Assembly: GCA_028287225.1 (NCBI GenBank) | Contig: JAQBPZ010000379.1 | Span: 1 to 6,581, forward strand | DNA length: 6,581 bases | Reading direction: 5' to 3' | Source of the DNA: Gemmatimonadota bacterium | Lineage (GTDB): Bacteria > Gemmatimonadota > Gemmatimonadetes > Gemmatimonadales > Gemmatimonadaceae | In this document: in pieces, positions 1 through 5,096 of the stretch | Numbering within the stretch: the first letter of the stretch is position 1 | Layout of the letters: every line of letters starts with the position of its first letter | The notes under the pieces: model-generated | The model's database searches: none | What the model was told of the DNA's origin: nothing | What the model saw: only the letters and a program-made list of their open reading frames with translations | Translations under genes and position numbers: made by a program

Positions 1-968
1 GGAGCGGTCGCGCCGGTGGCGCCCCGCGCGATGGGCGCCGCCGCGGGCGCGGGGGCGTCTTCCGGGATCACGCCCGGCGGGAACGGGACCGGCTGCTTGG
101 TCCAGCCCTTCACCATGATCGTCTGCCCGATCCGTACCCGGTCGCCGACGATGCCGTTGAGCGAGCGAAGCGCCTCGGGCGTGGTGCGGTACATCGCCGC
201 GATCGACGCGAGCGCCTGCCCGCGGCGAATGGTGTGGTACCATGGGCGGCGGCCCTCGTGGATCGTGACCAGGCTGTCGCGCGCCCGCGCGCGGCGCGCT
301 TCGCGCCGCAGCCAGCCCACCCGGCGCAGCTGCGCGTACTTCGTGGCCAGCACTGCGCGCAGCGCATGCGACTCCTCGGACTGGTCGCCGGGAAGGCCGA
401 GGGAGACCCGCGACTCGCCGGGCGCCGTGACGGCGAGCCCCGGGAAGAGCCAGAAGAAGGTCCGGTGCGGCGCGACCGTCACGCTGGTGTCCACCGGCCA
501 CTCGCGCTCGTCGAACGTGGGCGGCGCGTCGGCAGGGCTGAGCGGATCGCGCGGCTGGAGGCCCAGGTAGATGATCCGGCCGCCGATCGGCTTGGCCGAA
601 TCGCCCGGGGCATCGGTCACCGCGAGCACGCCACGCGTCGCACGGAAGTAGTCGATGGCCGGCCGCTGCCAGACGCTGACCGTCCGGAGGATCCGCTCGT
701 TCGGACGCAGGACGCTCAGCCGGAGCTGGCGCTCCGCGTACTCCTTCGCGTTGCGCGGGTCGCTCCGCACCGAGTGATACGCGACCTGCGCGGCGATCAC
801 GAGCAGCGCGAGCACCACGAGGGAGGCGCCGTACTTCAGCCAGATGGGCGTGTGCGAGCGCCGGCGGCGTCGCCGGTTGCGACGCGGCATCGCGTCCCAG
901 TTGGGAAGATCGGCGACGTCGCCGGTCCAGACGCCTTCGGTTGGGATCGGAGTTGGTGCGTCGGTCAC
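1..968 (-). CDS. Membrane-anchored LysM-domain protein, partial (C-terminus off the left edge)
   Basis: Predicted inner-membrane protein with a periplasmic peptidoglycan-binding LysM domain. The frame is open from a stop at 1059-1061 down to base 1, giving 322 visible residues from GTG 968; an alternative ATG lies at 890. Numbered from the GTG: an acidic N-terminus, an Arg-rich stretch at about 27-40 (MPRRNRRRRRSHTP), and one hydrophobic segment at about 43-66 (WLKYGASLVVLALLVIAAQV). This predicts N-in topology. An unassigned periplasmic region follows, then a LysM domain at about 242-289, starting YHTIRRGQALASIAAMY and including LNGIVGDRVRIGQTI. An Ala/Pro-rich linker runs off the edge. No strong Shine-Dalgarno is seen before either start. 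GTG is preferred because the 26 extra codons keep a coding-like third-position bias; the ATG is the conservative choice. LysM binding to GlcNAc-containing glycan is family knowledge. The gene is divergent from a lytic transglycosylase. The LysM call is solid; the full role is unknown. Confidence 0.85.
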   Translation of the reverse strand, partial: MTDAPTPIPTEGVWTGDVADLPNWDAMPRRNRRRRRRSHTPIWLKYGASLVVLALLVIAAQVAYHSVRSDPRNAKEYAERQLRLSVLRPNERILRTVSVWQRPAIDYFRATRGVLAVTDAPGDSAKPIGGRIIYLGLQPRDPLSPADAPPTFDEREWPVDTSVTVAPHRTFFWLFPGLAVTAPGESRVSLGLPGDQSEESHALRAVLATKYAQLRRVGWLRREARRARARDSLVTIHEGRRPWYHTIRRGQALASIAAMYRTTPEALRSLNGIVGDRVRIGQTIMVKGWTKQPVPFPPGVIPEDAPAPAAAPIARGATGATA

Positions 969-1151
969 GTGCCTGTGTTCAAGAGGGTCATCGAAGCGGA
1001 TCCACAGAGGAAGAACGGTGCCGTGGCGATCGCGGGACCGGACGCCATGCAACGAATGTTACGGCTGAGCTTGCCAGAGGCTGCAACCATCGTTACCGTC
1101 CATGAGCAACTTCATGGCGCCTGCCGGTCCACGGCGCCCGCTTCGGCATTC
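969..1151. promoter_or_regulatory. Divergent intergenic region between LysM protein and lytic transglycosylase
   Basis: About 180 bases with clearly weaker third-position GC bias than the flanking genes, in every frame I read. This marks it as mostly non-coding even though an open frame crosses it. It should hold the promoters of both divergent genes. A dyad CCATGA-N6-TCATGG lies at 1100-1117 and could be an operator. No convincing -35/-10 pair was found on either strand. The only weak minus-strand candidate, TTGCAG with TAACAT, has a 19-base spacer. Confidence 0.45.
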
Positions 1152-2099
1152 GTGCCTGTCCGACCGGAGGCTGTCATTCGACTCGTCCCGTTCGTCCGTC
1201 AAGTCGCCGTCGCCGTCGTCGCGGCCAGCACCGTGGTCTTCACCGCGACGCAGGTACGCCCGGTGTTCCTCGGCCAGGCCCCGGTCGCCGACCGTGTGCT
1301 CGCCGGCGTCTACCTGGACTCGACGCCCGCCCGCGCGCCCTGGCTGAGCCTCCCCGAGCCGCTGGCGATGCGCCACCCGCAGTTCCAGCGCGACGTGGCC
1401 GCCTTCGCCGCCGACCTGCTGGGCACGGGCAACATCGGACCCGACCGCGCCGACTCCATCGCCCGCGTCGCCGTCCGCGAAGCATACCACCGCCGCATCC
1501 CCCCCGCGCTGGTGTTCGGCGTGATGCTCACCGAGAACGACCGGTTCAAGCAGAATGCCCGCTCCAAGGTGGGCGCGCTGGGCCTCATGCAGATCATGCC
1601 GAGACTCTGGACCCCGAACCTGGGGCCGATCCTCGGCCACAACCTGCGCGACGACGAGACCAACCTGCGGTACGGCGTCTACATCCTGAAGCACTTCGCG
1701 AAGAAGACGCCGGACAGCCTGGACGCCAGCGCCGTGATCCGTACCGCGCTGCTGAGCTACAACGGCTGCGTGCGGGGACGGAACACGCCCGACTGCCGCG
1801 CCTACCCCGAGAAGGTGCGACGCCATGTGGAGCGCGACGGCCGCAGCATCTGCGCCGGCCAGGCGTTCCACGACTGCGTCGCGCTGCCGCTCTGGGCCGC
1901 GTTGCGCGACACGAGTGCGCGCCTCATGCCGACCTCCGCGGCGGCCAGCGAAGGGGTGGTCGCCAGCGTCAGTGACCGCCCGAGCGATCGCCCGACCCCG
2001 GCGCGCCGGATCGCCCGCGCCCGCACCCCGTCGTCGAACGCCACGGACGAGCGCACCGCGCGGTTCCTGCTCGGCCTCGTCGGCCCCCGCGCCGAGTAG
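1152..2099 (+). CDS. SLT-type lytic transglycosylase with N-terminal membrane segment
   Basis: Predicted murein lytic transglycosylase (SLT/GH23 fold), which cleaves the MurNAc-GlcNAc bond with formation of 1,6-anhydroMurNAc. Numbering is from GTG 1152 (315 residues). A hydrophobic segment at about 11-33 (VRQVAVAVVAASTVVF) indicates a signal anchor or uncleaved signal. The catalytic core is recognisable: the likely general acid Glu128 in VMLTENDRF (Asn where the family usually has Ser), GALGLMQIMP at about 141-150, and LLSYNG at 200-205 with the conserved Tyr203-Asn204. Two nearby cysteines (CVRGRNTPDC) could form a disulfide. The C-terminal 100 or so residues are Ala/Arg/Pro-rich and unassigned. 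Start choice: the frame stays open far upstream, but it lies antisense to the LysM gene and loses coding bias before about 1150. Alternatives are ATG 1047, ATG 1056, or a non-standard ATT at 1176 preceded by GGAGG. The function is confident; the start is not. Confidence 0.85.
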   Translation: MPVRPEAVIRLVPFVRQVAVAVVAASTVVFTATQVRPVFLGQAPVADRVLAGVYLDSTPARAPWLSLPEPLAMRHPQFQRDVAAFAADLLGTGNIGPDRADSIARVAVREAYHRRIPPALVFGVMLTENDRFKQNARSKVGALGLMQIMPRLWTPNLGPILGHNLRDDETNLRYGVYILKHFAKKTPDSLDASAVIRTALLSYNGCVRGRNTPDCRAYPEKVRRHVERDGRSICAGQAFHDCVALPLWAALRDTSARLMPTSAAASEGVVASVSDRPSDRPTPARRIARARTPSSNATDERTARFLLGLVGPRAE

Positions 2100-2120
2100 C
2101 CCGACGGCGGCGGGGAGATG

Positions 2121-2162
2121 GTGAAACGGGCCGCGCTTCCTGGAAGCGCGGCCCGTTTTCAC
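2121..2162. terminator. Bidirectional hairpin terminator between convergent genes
   Basis: The left arm (2121-2140) and right arm (2142-2162) pair almost perfectly: a 17-bp uninterrupted core, AAACGGGCCGCGCTTCC with its complement, closed by a very tight loop at CTG. The outer GTG/CAC also pairs across one extra T. The GC-rich stem is flanked by AAA on one side and TTTT on the other, so it can act as an intrinsic terminator in both directions. It lies 21 bases after the transglycosylase stop and 19 bases after the stop of the convergent minus-strand gene. Confidence 0.85.
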
Positions 2163-2181
2163 ACGACCGGGCGCCGAGACG

Positions 2182-2979
2182 TCAGCGGATGGCGCGCACC
2201 TTCTGGGTGGCCCTCTGCTTCACGCTGATCTCGGCACCCTGGGCGGCCATGGTGAGCTTGAGGTCGATGTCGTCACTGGAATCGCTGCCCAGGAACGCGC
2301 CGCCGGAGCCGAGGACGAAGTTCCCGTCGCTGCTCGTGGAGGAGGCGAGGGTGACGGGCGTGCCGCCCGCCGCGCCGCTTCCCGCCGCCTGCATGGCGAT
2401 GTGGCGCCGCACCTTGAACGCCTTCTGGCCCGCCACGTTCGTGTCGCCCAGCACCGTGTAGTCCGTGACCGTGGTCCGGTCCACTTCCATCCCCTGCTGG
2501 GTCACCTTGCCGGATACCGTGTCGGACCACGCGAGCCCGGTGCGCAGGTCGCGGCGGTAGCTCGGGAGGAAGCGGACGATGGACTCGGAGAGCTGGGCGA
2601 GCAGGGGATCGGCGCCCTCCGGACCCTTCGAGGAGTACAGGCGTCCGGTCGGCGAGAGCAGGGCGGTGAGCTTCGTGCCCTGGTACTTGCTCACGTCCGG
2701 CGTGGGGCCGGCGCTGCGCAGGCTGAGCGAGTCGATGGTGAAGGTCGCGAGCAGCGTGTCCTTCGACTGCCGCGCCACGTTGACGGTGAGCCGCTGCTCC
2801 ACGCCGATCTCGAAGTCCTGGCTGCCCATGGGGGACGACTGGGTGCCCTTCGTCGCGGTGGAGACGTGATAGCTGGTGGTGCCGGGCGCGTATTCGATGC
2901 CCTGCGCGAGGAGCGGCGCGGCGAGCAGGGGCGCGACGACGAGCATCGCGGTGGGCAGCAGGGCGGAACGAGCGCGCAT
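2182..2979 (-). CDS. Secreted protein of unknown function
   Basis: A 265-residue protein with no family I can name. It begins MRARSALLPTAMLVVAPLLA, a classic Sec signal peptide, with likely cleavage near AAPLLAQ at about 22-27. The signal lacks a lipobox Cys, so a soluble periplasmic or extracellular location is expected. The mature part alternates polar and hydrophobic residues (FEIGVEQRLTVNV, LLATFTIDSLSL, DLKLTMAAQGAEISVKQR), suggesting a beta-rich fold. A Gly/Ser/Ala-rich stretch lies at about 199-236. No catalytic motif, cysteine pair or membrane helix is visible after the signal. The start is well supported: ATG at 2979 follows GGAG at 2989-2992 with a 9-base spacer, and the signal peptide begins there. 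A longer open frame to 3651 is antisense to dut and is discarded. The gene is monocistronic, with its 3' end facing the shared terminator. Confidence 0.85.
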   Translation of the reverse strand: MRARSALLPTAMLVVAPLLAAPLLAQGIEYAPGTTSYHVSTATKGTQSSPMGSQDFEIGVEQRLTVNVARQSKDTLLATFTIDSLSLRSAGPTPDVSKYQGTKLTALLSPTGRLYSSKGPEGADPLLAQLSESIVRFLPSYRRDLRTGLAWSDTVSGKVTQQGMEVDRTTVTDYTVLGDTNVAGQKAFKVRRHIAMQAAGSGAAGGTPVTLASSTSSDGNFVLGSGGAFLGSDSSDDIDLKLTMAAQGAEISVKQRATQKVRAIR

Positions 2980-3087
2980 GAGATCTGGCTCCAGGAGGTC
3001 GGATGGGCGCCGCGGGGGGCGGACGCCACTCCGTATACGCGCACCCGCTGAAAAGGTTACCTTGCCGGGCCAACAACCCCGCCACGC
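2980..3087. promoter_or_regulatory. Divergent intergenic region between secreted protein gene and dut
   Basis: A 108-base region that must carry the start signals of both genes. It holds the Shine-Dalgarno of the minus-strand gene (GGAG at 2989-2992). Two small dyads are present: CGTATACG at 3032-3039 and AAGGT-T-ACCTT at 3053-3063. Either could be an operator or part of a -10 region, but no full promoter is recognisable. The plus-strand side has no Shine-Dalgarno before the dut ATG. Confidence 0.4.
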
Positions 3088-3642
3088 ATGACCTCGTTCG
3101 ACACCGACTCCCGCTCGCTTGACATCGACCCCGCGCCGGGGCACGTGATGCTCGAGCGCCTCCACCCGGACGCCGCCCTTCCCGAGCGCGCCACGGCCGG
3201 GTCCGCCGGCGCGGACCTGCGGGCGCACCTGCGTGGCCGGACCGTCCGCCGGTCCGATGGATTCGTTCACGGGGAAGACGCCGCCACGGAGGAGGGGGGC
3301 GAATGGGGCGTCGTCGTGCAGCCCGGCGAGATGGTGCTCGTGCCCCTCGGCTTCCGCTCGCGCTTTCCGCATGGGATCGAGGCGCAGATTCGCCCGCGCA
3401 GCGGCCAGGTGCTCAAGCGCGCGCTGACGGTCCCGAACTCGCCAGGCACGATCGACGCCGACTATGCCGAGGAGTGGATGGTAATCGTGCGGAACGAGGG
3501 GCGGATGCCGCAGCGGATCGTGCACGGCGAGCGGATCGCCCAGGTCGTGTTCGCCCGCTACGAGTCGTTGCCGATGGTGGAGGGCGCCGTGAGGCGCACG
3601 ACGGAGCGCGCCGGCGGCTTCGGGAGCACGGGCACCAGCTGA
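3088..3642 (+). CDS. dut: Deoxyuridine 5'-triphosphate nucleotidohydrolase (dUTPase)
   Basis: Cytoplasmic trimeric-type dUTPase that converts dUTP to dUMP and pyrophosphate, keeping uracil out of DNA and supplying the dTMP precursor. All five family motifs are in order in 184 residues: motif 1 AGSAGADLRA at 37-46; motif 2 IRPRSGQ at 101-107; motif 3 NSPGTIDADYAEEW at 117-130, with the likely catalytic Asp123 and uracil-stacking Tyr126; motif 4 GERIAQVVF at 147-155; motif 5 ERAGGFGSTG at 173-182, with Arg174 and Phe178. Oddities: the protein is about 30 residues longer than typical bacterial enzymes near 150. Much of that is an extra, partly acidic stretch of about 20 residues between motif 1 and the VVVQPGEMVLVPLGF strand (about 50-73). 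Motif 3 reads DYAEEW where most have DYRGE or DYQG. ATG 3088 has no clear Shine-Dalgarno, so translation may be leaderless or start by another signal. It appears monocistronic. The identification is very secure. Confidence 0.96.
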   Translation: MTSFDTDSRSLDIDPAPGHVMLERLHPDAALPERATAGSAGADLRAHLRGRTVRRSDGFVHGEDAATEEGGEWGVVVQPGEMVLVPLGFRSRFPHGIEAQIRPRSGQVLKRALTVPNSPGTIDADYAEEWMVIVRNEGRMPQRIVHGERIAQVVFARYESLPMVEGAVRRTTERAGGFGSTGTS

Positions 3643-3681
3643 ATCGGACACGCCCGGCGCACTTCAGGAGCTTCGGCACGT

Positions 3682-3762
3682 CTTCAACGCGGAGGAGTGC
3701 TCCAAGGGCAAGGTGCCCTCCTCTGCGCCCTTGCAGTTCCCTCGGCGACCTCTGCGTTGAAG
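3682..3762. repeat. Imperfect inverted repeat with reiterated CCTCTGCG words
   Basis: The outer arms, CTTCAACGCGGAGG (3682-3695) and CCTCTGCGTTGAAG (3749-3762), match at 13 of 14 positions, and the mismatch is a possible G-U pair in RNA. Inside, AGGGCA (3705-3710) pairs with TGCCCT (3714-3719) around a 3-base loop, and GAGGAG also has a CTCCTC partner. The word CCTCTGCG occurs at 3720-3727 and 3749-3756. Similar CTCTGCG-rich intergenic repeats occur in many environmental GC-rich bacterial genomes as I recall, so this is probably one copy of a dispersed family. It starts 40 bases after dut and might also act as its transcript 3' end. Confidence 0.5.
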
Positions 3763-3785
3763 CCGTGAATCATCCTGAAACGACA

Positions 3786-3818
3786 AGAGCGGCGAAGACT
3801 CGAAGTCTTCGCCGCTCT
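3786..3818. terminator. Perfect 15-bp hairpin, possible terminator
   Basis: AGAGCGGCGAAGACT (3786-3800) and AGTCTTCGCCGCTCT (3804-3818) are exact reverse complements around a 3-base loop. Neither side has a strong T-tract. Reading plus, the tail is CTCATCACC; reading minus, the tail is TGTCGTTTCAGG, which is slightly more terminator-like. It may end dut transcription 144 bases after the stop codon, or end a minus-strand transcript from the structured element at 3848-3968. The stem is certain; its direction and role are not. Confidence 0.5.
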
Positions 3819-3847
3819 CTCATCACCGCCGGTCTCCGCCCTGGAGA

Positions 3848-3968
3848 AGAGGCCCTGCCGTGATGTTGCCGAACCGTTGATTGCCGGTCGGTTTAGCTGT
3901 GAAACAGACTACCGGGTAACGGCAATCAACTGGGTTCTAGGCGCAATAGACAATTGATCACCTCCTCT
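3848..3968. other. Nested palindrome, candidate structured RNA element
   Basis: A set of complementary blocks nests concentrically. AGAGG (3848-3852) pairs with CCTCT (3964-3968), GTGAT (3860-3864) with ATCAC (3957-3961), GCC (3868-3870) with GGC (3940-3942), GAACC (3871-3875) with GGTTC (3933-3937), and GTTGATTGCCG (3876-3886) perfectly with CGGCAATCAAC (3920-3930). GTTT (3891-3894) and AAAC (3902-3905) can pair near the tip. The central 16 bp, with one 2-base bulge, is strong; the outer blocks are short and could be chance. The base of the structure holds GATCACCTCCT (3956-3966), identical to the anti-Shine-Dalgarno end of bacterial 16S rRNA. I recognise no known RNA family (not tmRNA, RNase P, SRP or TPP). 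It may be a small RNA, a leader element or a decayed mobile repeat. The strand is undetermined. Confidence 0.4.
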
Positions 3969-4028
3969 CTTTCGGGTTGAACATGAGGGCGAACGTGTTT
4001 CCATACCCAAACTGGCGACTGGAGTTCC

Positions 4029-4102
4029 GCCGCGCAAGCGGCCGTGAAGATCGCGAAACGTCCCGTCCGTCTCGGTCGTACTGAGAGCATCTGGTCGACC
4101 GA
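4029..4102 (+). promoter_or_regulatory. Leader hairpins upstream of the CPBP protease gene
   Basis: Two small hairpins lie just before the protease start. GCCGC (4029-4033) and GCGGC (4038-4042) enclose GCAA, a GNRA-type tetraloop only when read on the plus strand. TCGGTCG (4072-4078) and CGACCGA (4096-4102) enclose 17 bases. If the transcript begins upstream of 4029, both would sit in the 5' leader, 36 bases or more before the ATG. No promoter hexamers are convincing, so the regulatory role is inference. Confidence 0.3.
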
Positions 4103-4137
4103 AATACACCACGATCTTCCCTGGGATCCGCCGGGTC

Positions 4138-4869
4138 ATGTCTCTCGCACCACGCGTGTACTGGACGTCGAGCCGGTCGCACCGATACAGCCTCCTGTTC
4201 GCGCTTCCGCTGCTGCTCCTGTACGAGCTGCTCGAGCTCGTCGCGCCCATCCGGTCGTCGGGCGGGGTGATCCGCAACGGCGCCGACGTCATCCTCACCA
4301 GCCTGTTCACCGCGGCCATCGGCCCCCGCGGCCCACTGGTGTTCATGGCGCTCGTCATCGGCGGGGCGCTCGTGCTCGTCTGGCGCGACCGCCGAGGCGG
4401 GCCGCTGCGTCCGGGGATCTTCGGGCTGATGCTGGGCGAATCCGTGGTGCTGGCCCTCCTCTTCGGGCTGGTCGTGGGCACGGCGACGGTCCAGCTGCTC
4501 GGCCCCCTCCGCGCCCTCTCGGCGGGCGGCGGAATGCCGGGCTCCGCGCTCTCGCGCCTCACCCTCTCGCTGGGAGCCGGGCTGTACGAGGAGCTGCTCT
4601 TCCGCGTGGTGCTGGTGGCGCTGATCTCCAACGCCCTGCTGCTCGTGGGGCTGTCTCGCGTGGCCGCCGGCGCCCTCGCCACCCTCACGGGGGCGCTGAT
4701 CTTCTCGGCGTTCCACTACCTCGGCCCCCTCGGCGAGCCGTATCGCCTGGAGAGCTTCGTCTTCCGCACGCTCGCGGGTCTCGCCTTCAGCGCGCTCTAC
4801 CTCACCCGCGGCTTCGGGATCACCGCGTGGACGCACGCGCTCTACGACGTGGCGGTGCTGCTGGGATGA
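4138..4869 (+). CDS. CPBP-family intramembrane glutamic protease (Rce1/CAAX-like)
   Basis: Polytopic membrane protein of 243 residues in the CPBP (CAAX protease and bacteriocin-processing, or ABI) family. The three signature motifs are present: E151-E152-x3-R156 in LYEELLFRV, F189-x3-H193 in FSAFHYLG, and H233-x3-D237 in AWTHALYD. The Glu and His residues form the proposed catalytic site of these glutamate-dependent proteases. Hydrophobic segments lie at about 18-36, 67-82, 97-122, 157-171, 177-193 and 207-222. Bacterial members are linked to bacteriocin self-immunity, regulated proteolysis or peptide maturation, but no bacteriocin, sensor or partner gene is next to it, so the substrate is unknown. 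ATG 4138 is the only reasonable start: it opens the first amphipathic and hydrophobic segments. There is no strong Shine-Dalgarno (GGGA and GGG lie nearby). It stands alone, 495 bases after dut and 225 bases before the helicase gene. Confidence 0.9.
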   Translation: MSLAPRVYWTSSRSHRYSLLFALPLLLLYELLELVAPIRSSGGVIRNGADVILTSLFTAAIGPRGPLVFMALVIGGALVLVWRDRRGGPLRPGIFGLMLGESVVLALLFGLVVGTATVQLLGPLRALSAGGGMPGSALSRLTLSLGAGLYEELLFRVVLVALISNALLLVGLSRVAAGALATLTGALIFSAFHYLGPLGEPYRLESFVFRTLAGLAFSALYLTRGFGITAWTHALYDVAVLLG

Positions 4870-4895
4870 TTGGAGGGAGAGTGCCGTGGTCCGCG

Positions 4896-5004
4896 ACACA
4901 ATGAGCCGTCAGCACGAGCGGACAGCTCACAGCTGCAGCTACCCCAAAAACCAGCGGTAGCCGAAGCTCCTAAGCTGTCCGCTCGGGCTGACGGCTCATC
5001 GTGT
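4896..5004. repeat. Long near-perfect inverted repeat (32-bp arms), MITE/REP-like
   Basis: The arms at 4896-4927 and 4973-5004 are reverse complements at 30 of 32 positions (mismatches at 4900 and 4914). They include ATGAGCCGTCAGC and GAGCGGACAGCT. The 45-base centre contains its own hairpin, GCTACC (4938-4943) with GGTAGC (4956-4961), around an A-rich loop, plus the palindrome AGCTGCAGCT (4931-4940). There is no internal coding capacity and no obvious target-site duplication at the ends. It fits a non-autonomous dispersed palindrome (MITE or paired REP units). In a protease transcript it would fold into a very stable hairpin followed by T-rich TGTTGTTCT, so it may double as a terminator or mRNA-stabilising element. 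Confidence 0.75.
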
Positions 5005-5094
5005 TGTTCTCACCCGCCCGCCGGTCCCGCTCGCCTCACGGTGCCGCAAGGCCCAGTGTCTGGCTAAGTTGATGGATTCCCTAGCCATCATATA
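5005..5094 (+). promoter_or_regulatory. Upstream region of the helicase gene
   Basis: A short non-coding stretch between the inverted repeat and the helicase ATG. No Shine-Dalgarno precedes the ATG. TGATGG (5070-5075) and CCATCA (5085-5090) form a 6-bp dyad with a 9-base centre that sits inside the apparent promoter spacer, as an operator or small leader hairpin might. Confidence 0.35.
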
Positions 5095-5096
5095 AT
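5069..5096 (+). promoter_or_regulatory. Promoter-like TTGATG-N16-TATAAT overlapping the helicase start codon
   Basis: A perfect -10 hexamer, TATAAT, at 5091-5096 and a reasonable -35, TTGATG, at 5069-5074 are spaced by 16 bases. The last two bases of the -10 are the first two of the helicase ATG (5095-5097). A normal start point about 6-7 bases downstream would leave the ATG out of the transcript. So either this is not the working promoter, or it makes a shortened message. The hexamers are seen directly; activity is unproven. Confidence 0.35.

Larger units (their letters stand above)
3643..4137. other. 495-base gene-free region rich in inverted repeats
   Basis: No open frame here shows a protein motif or the strong third-position GC bias of the neighbouring genes. 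Frames crossing it are continuations of dut or protease shadows. It contains, in order: an inverted repeat with reiterated CCTCTGCG words (3682-3762), a perfect 15-bp hairpin (3786-3818), a nested palindrome (3848-3968), a GNRA-capped hairpin (4029-4042) and a 7-bp hairpin (4072-4102). From about 3850 onward the sequence is less GC-rich than the genes. The last part should be the promoter and leader of the protease gene at 4138. Confidence 0.6.

Noticed and set aside
234..1046. Upstream extension of the transglycosylase frame to a 621-residue protein
   Set aside because: It is antisense to the LysM gene, which has a recognisable domain and membrane anchor. The extension is Arg/Ala-rich with no motifs, as expected of a GC-rich shadow.
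1044..1090. TTGCAG/TAACAT promoter pair for the LysM gene on the minus strand
   Set aside because: Weak hexamers and a 19-base spacer; not distinguishable from chance.
1059..2162. Minus-strand 367-codon open frame
   Set aside because: Antisense to the SLT domain, Gly/Arg/Ala-rich with no motif, and its frame crosses the terminator hairpin.
2980..3651. N-terminal extension of the secreted protein frame to 489 codons
   Set aside because: It is antisense to dut. A good ribosome binding site and signal peptide define the start at 2979.
3866..3946. tRNA, tmRNA or RNase P RNA in the structured gap
   Set aside because: No cloverleaf, CCA end, T-loop consensus, tag frame or conserved RNase P blocks are visible.
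3909..4004. 31-residue minus-strand frame starting at ATG 4004
   Set aside because: No Shine-Dalgarno before that ATG and no coding bias. Only the strong SD-like site inside it is worth noting, and it is reported separately.
4072..4102. Possible TPP riboswitch because of a CTGAGA word at 4081-4086
   Set aside because: The other conserved TPP blocks are absent, and the downstream gene is not a thiamine gene.
3958..4899. Minus-strand 313-codon and 259-codon frames opposite the protease gene
   Set aside because: Highly charged, repetitive Arg/Glu/Gln composition is typical of reverse-strand reading of GC-rich hydrophobic genes; the protease motifs on plus are clear.
4865..4957. Short frames after the protease gene (for example GTG 4886, 23 codons) behind a GGAGGG
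   Set aside because: They run into the inverted repeat, encode no recognisable peptide and depend on a purine-rich stretch that is common in this composition.
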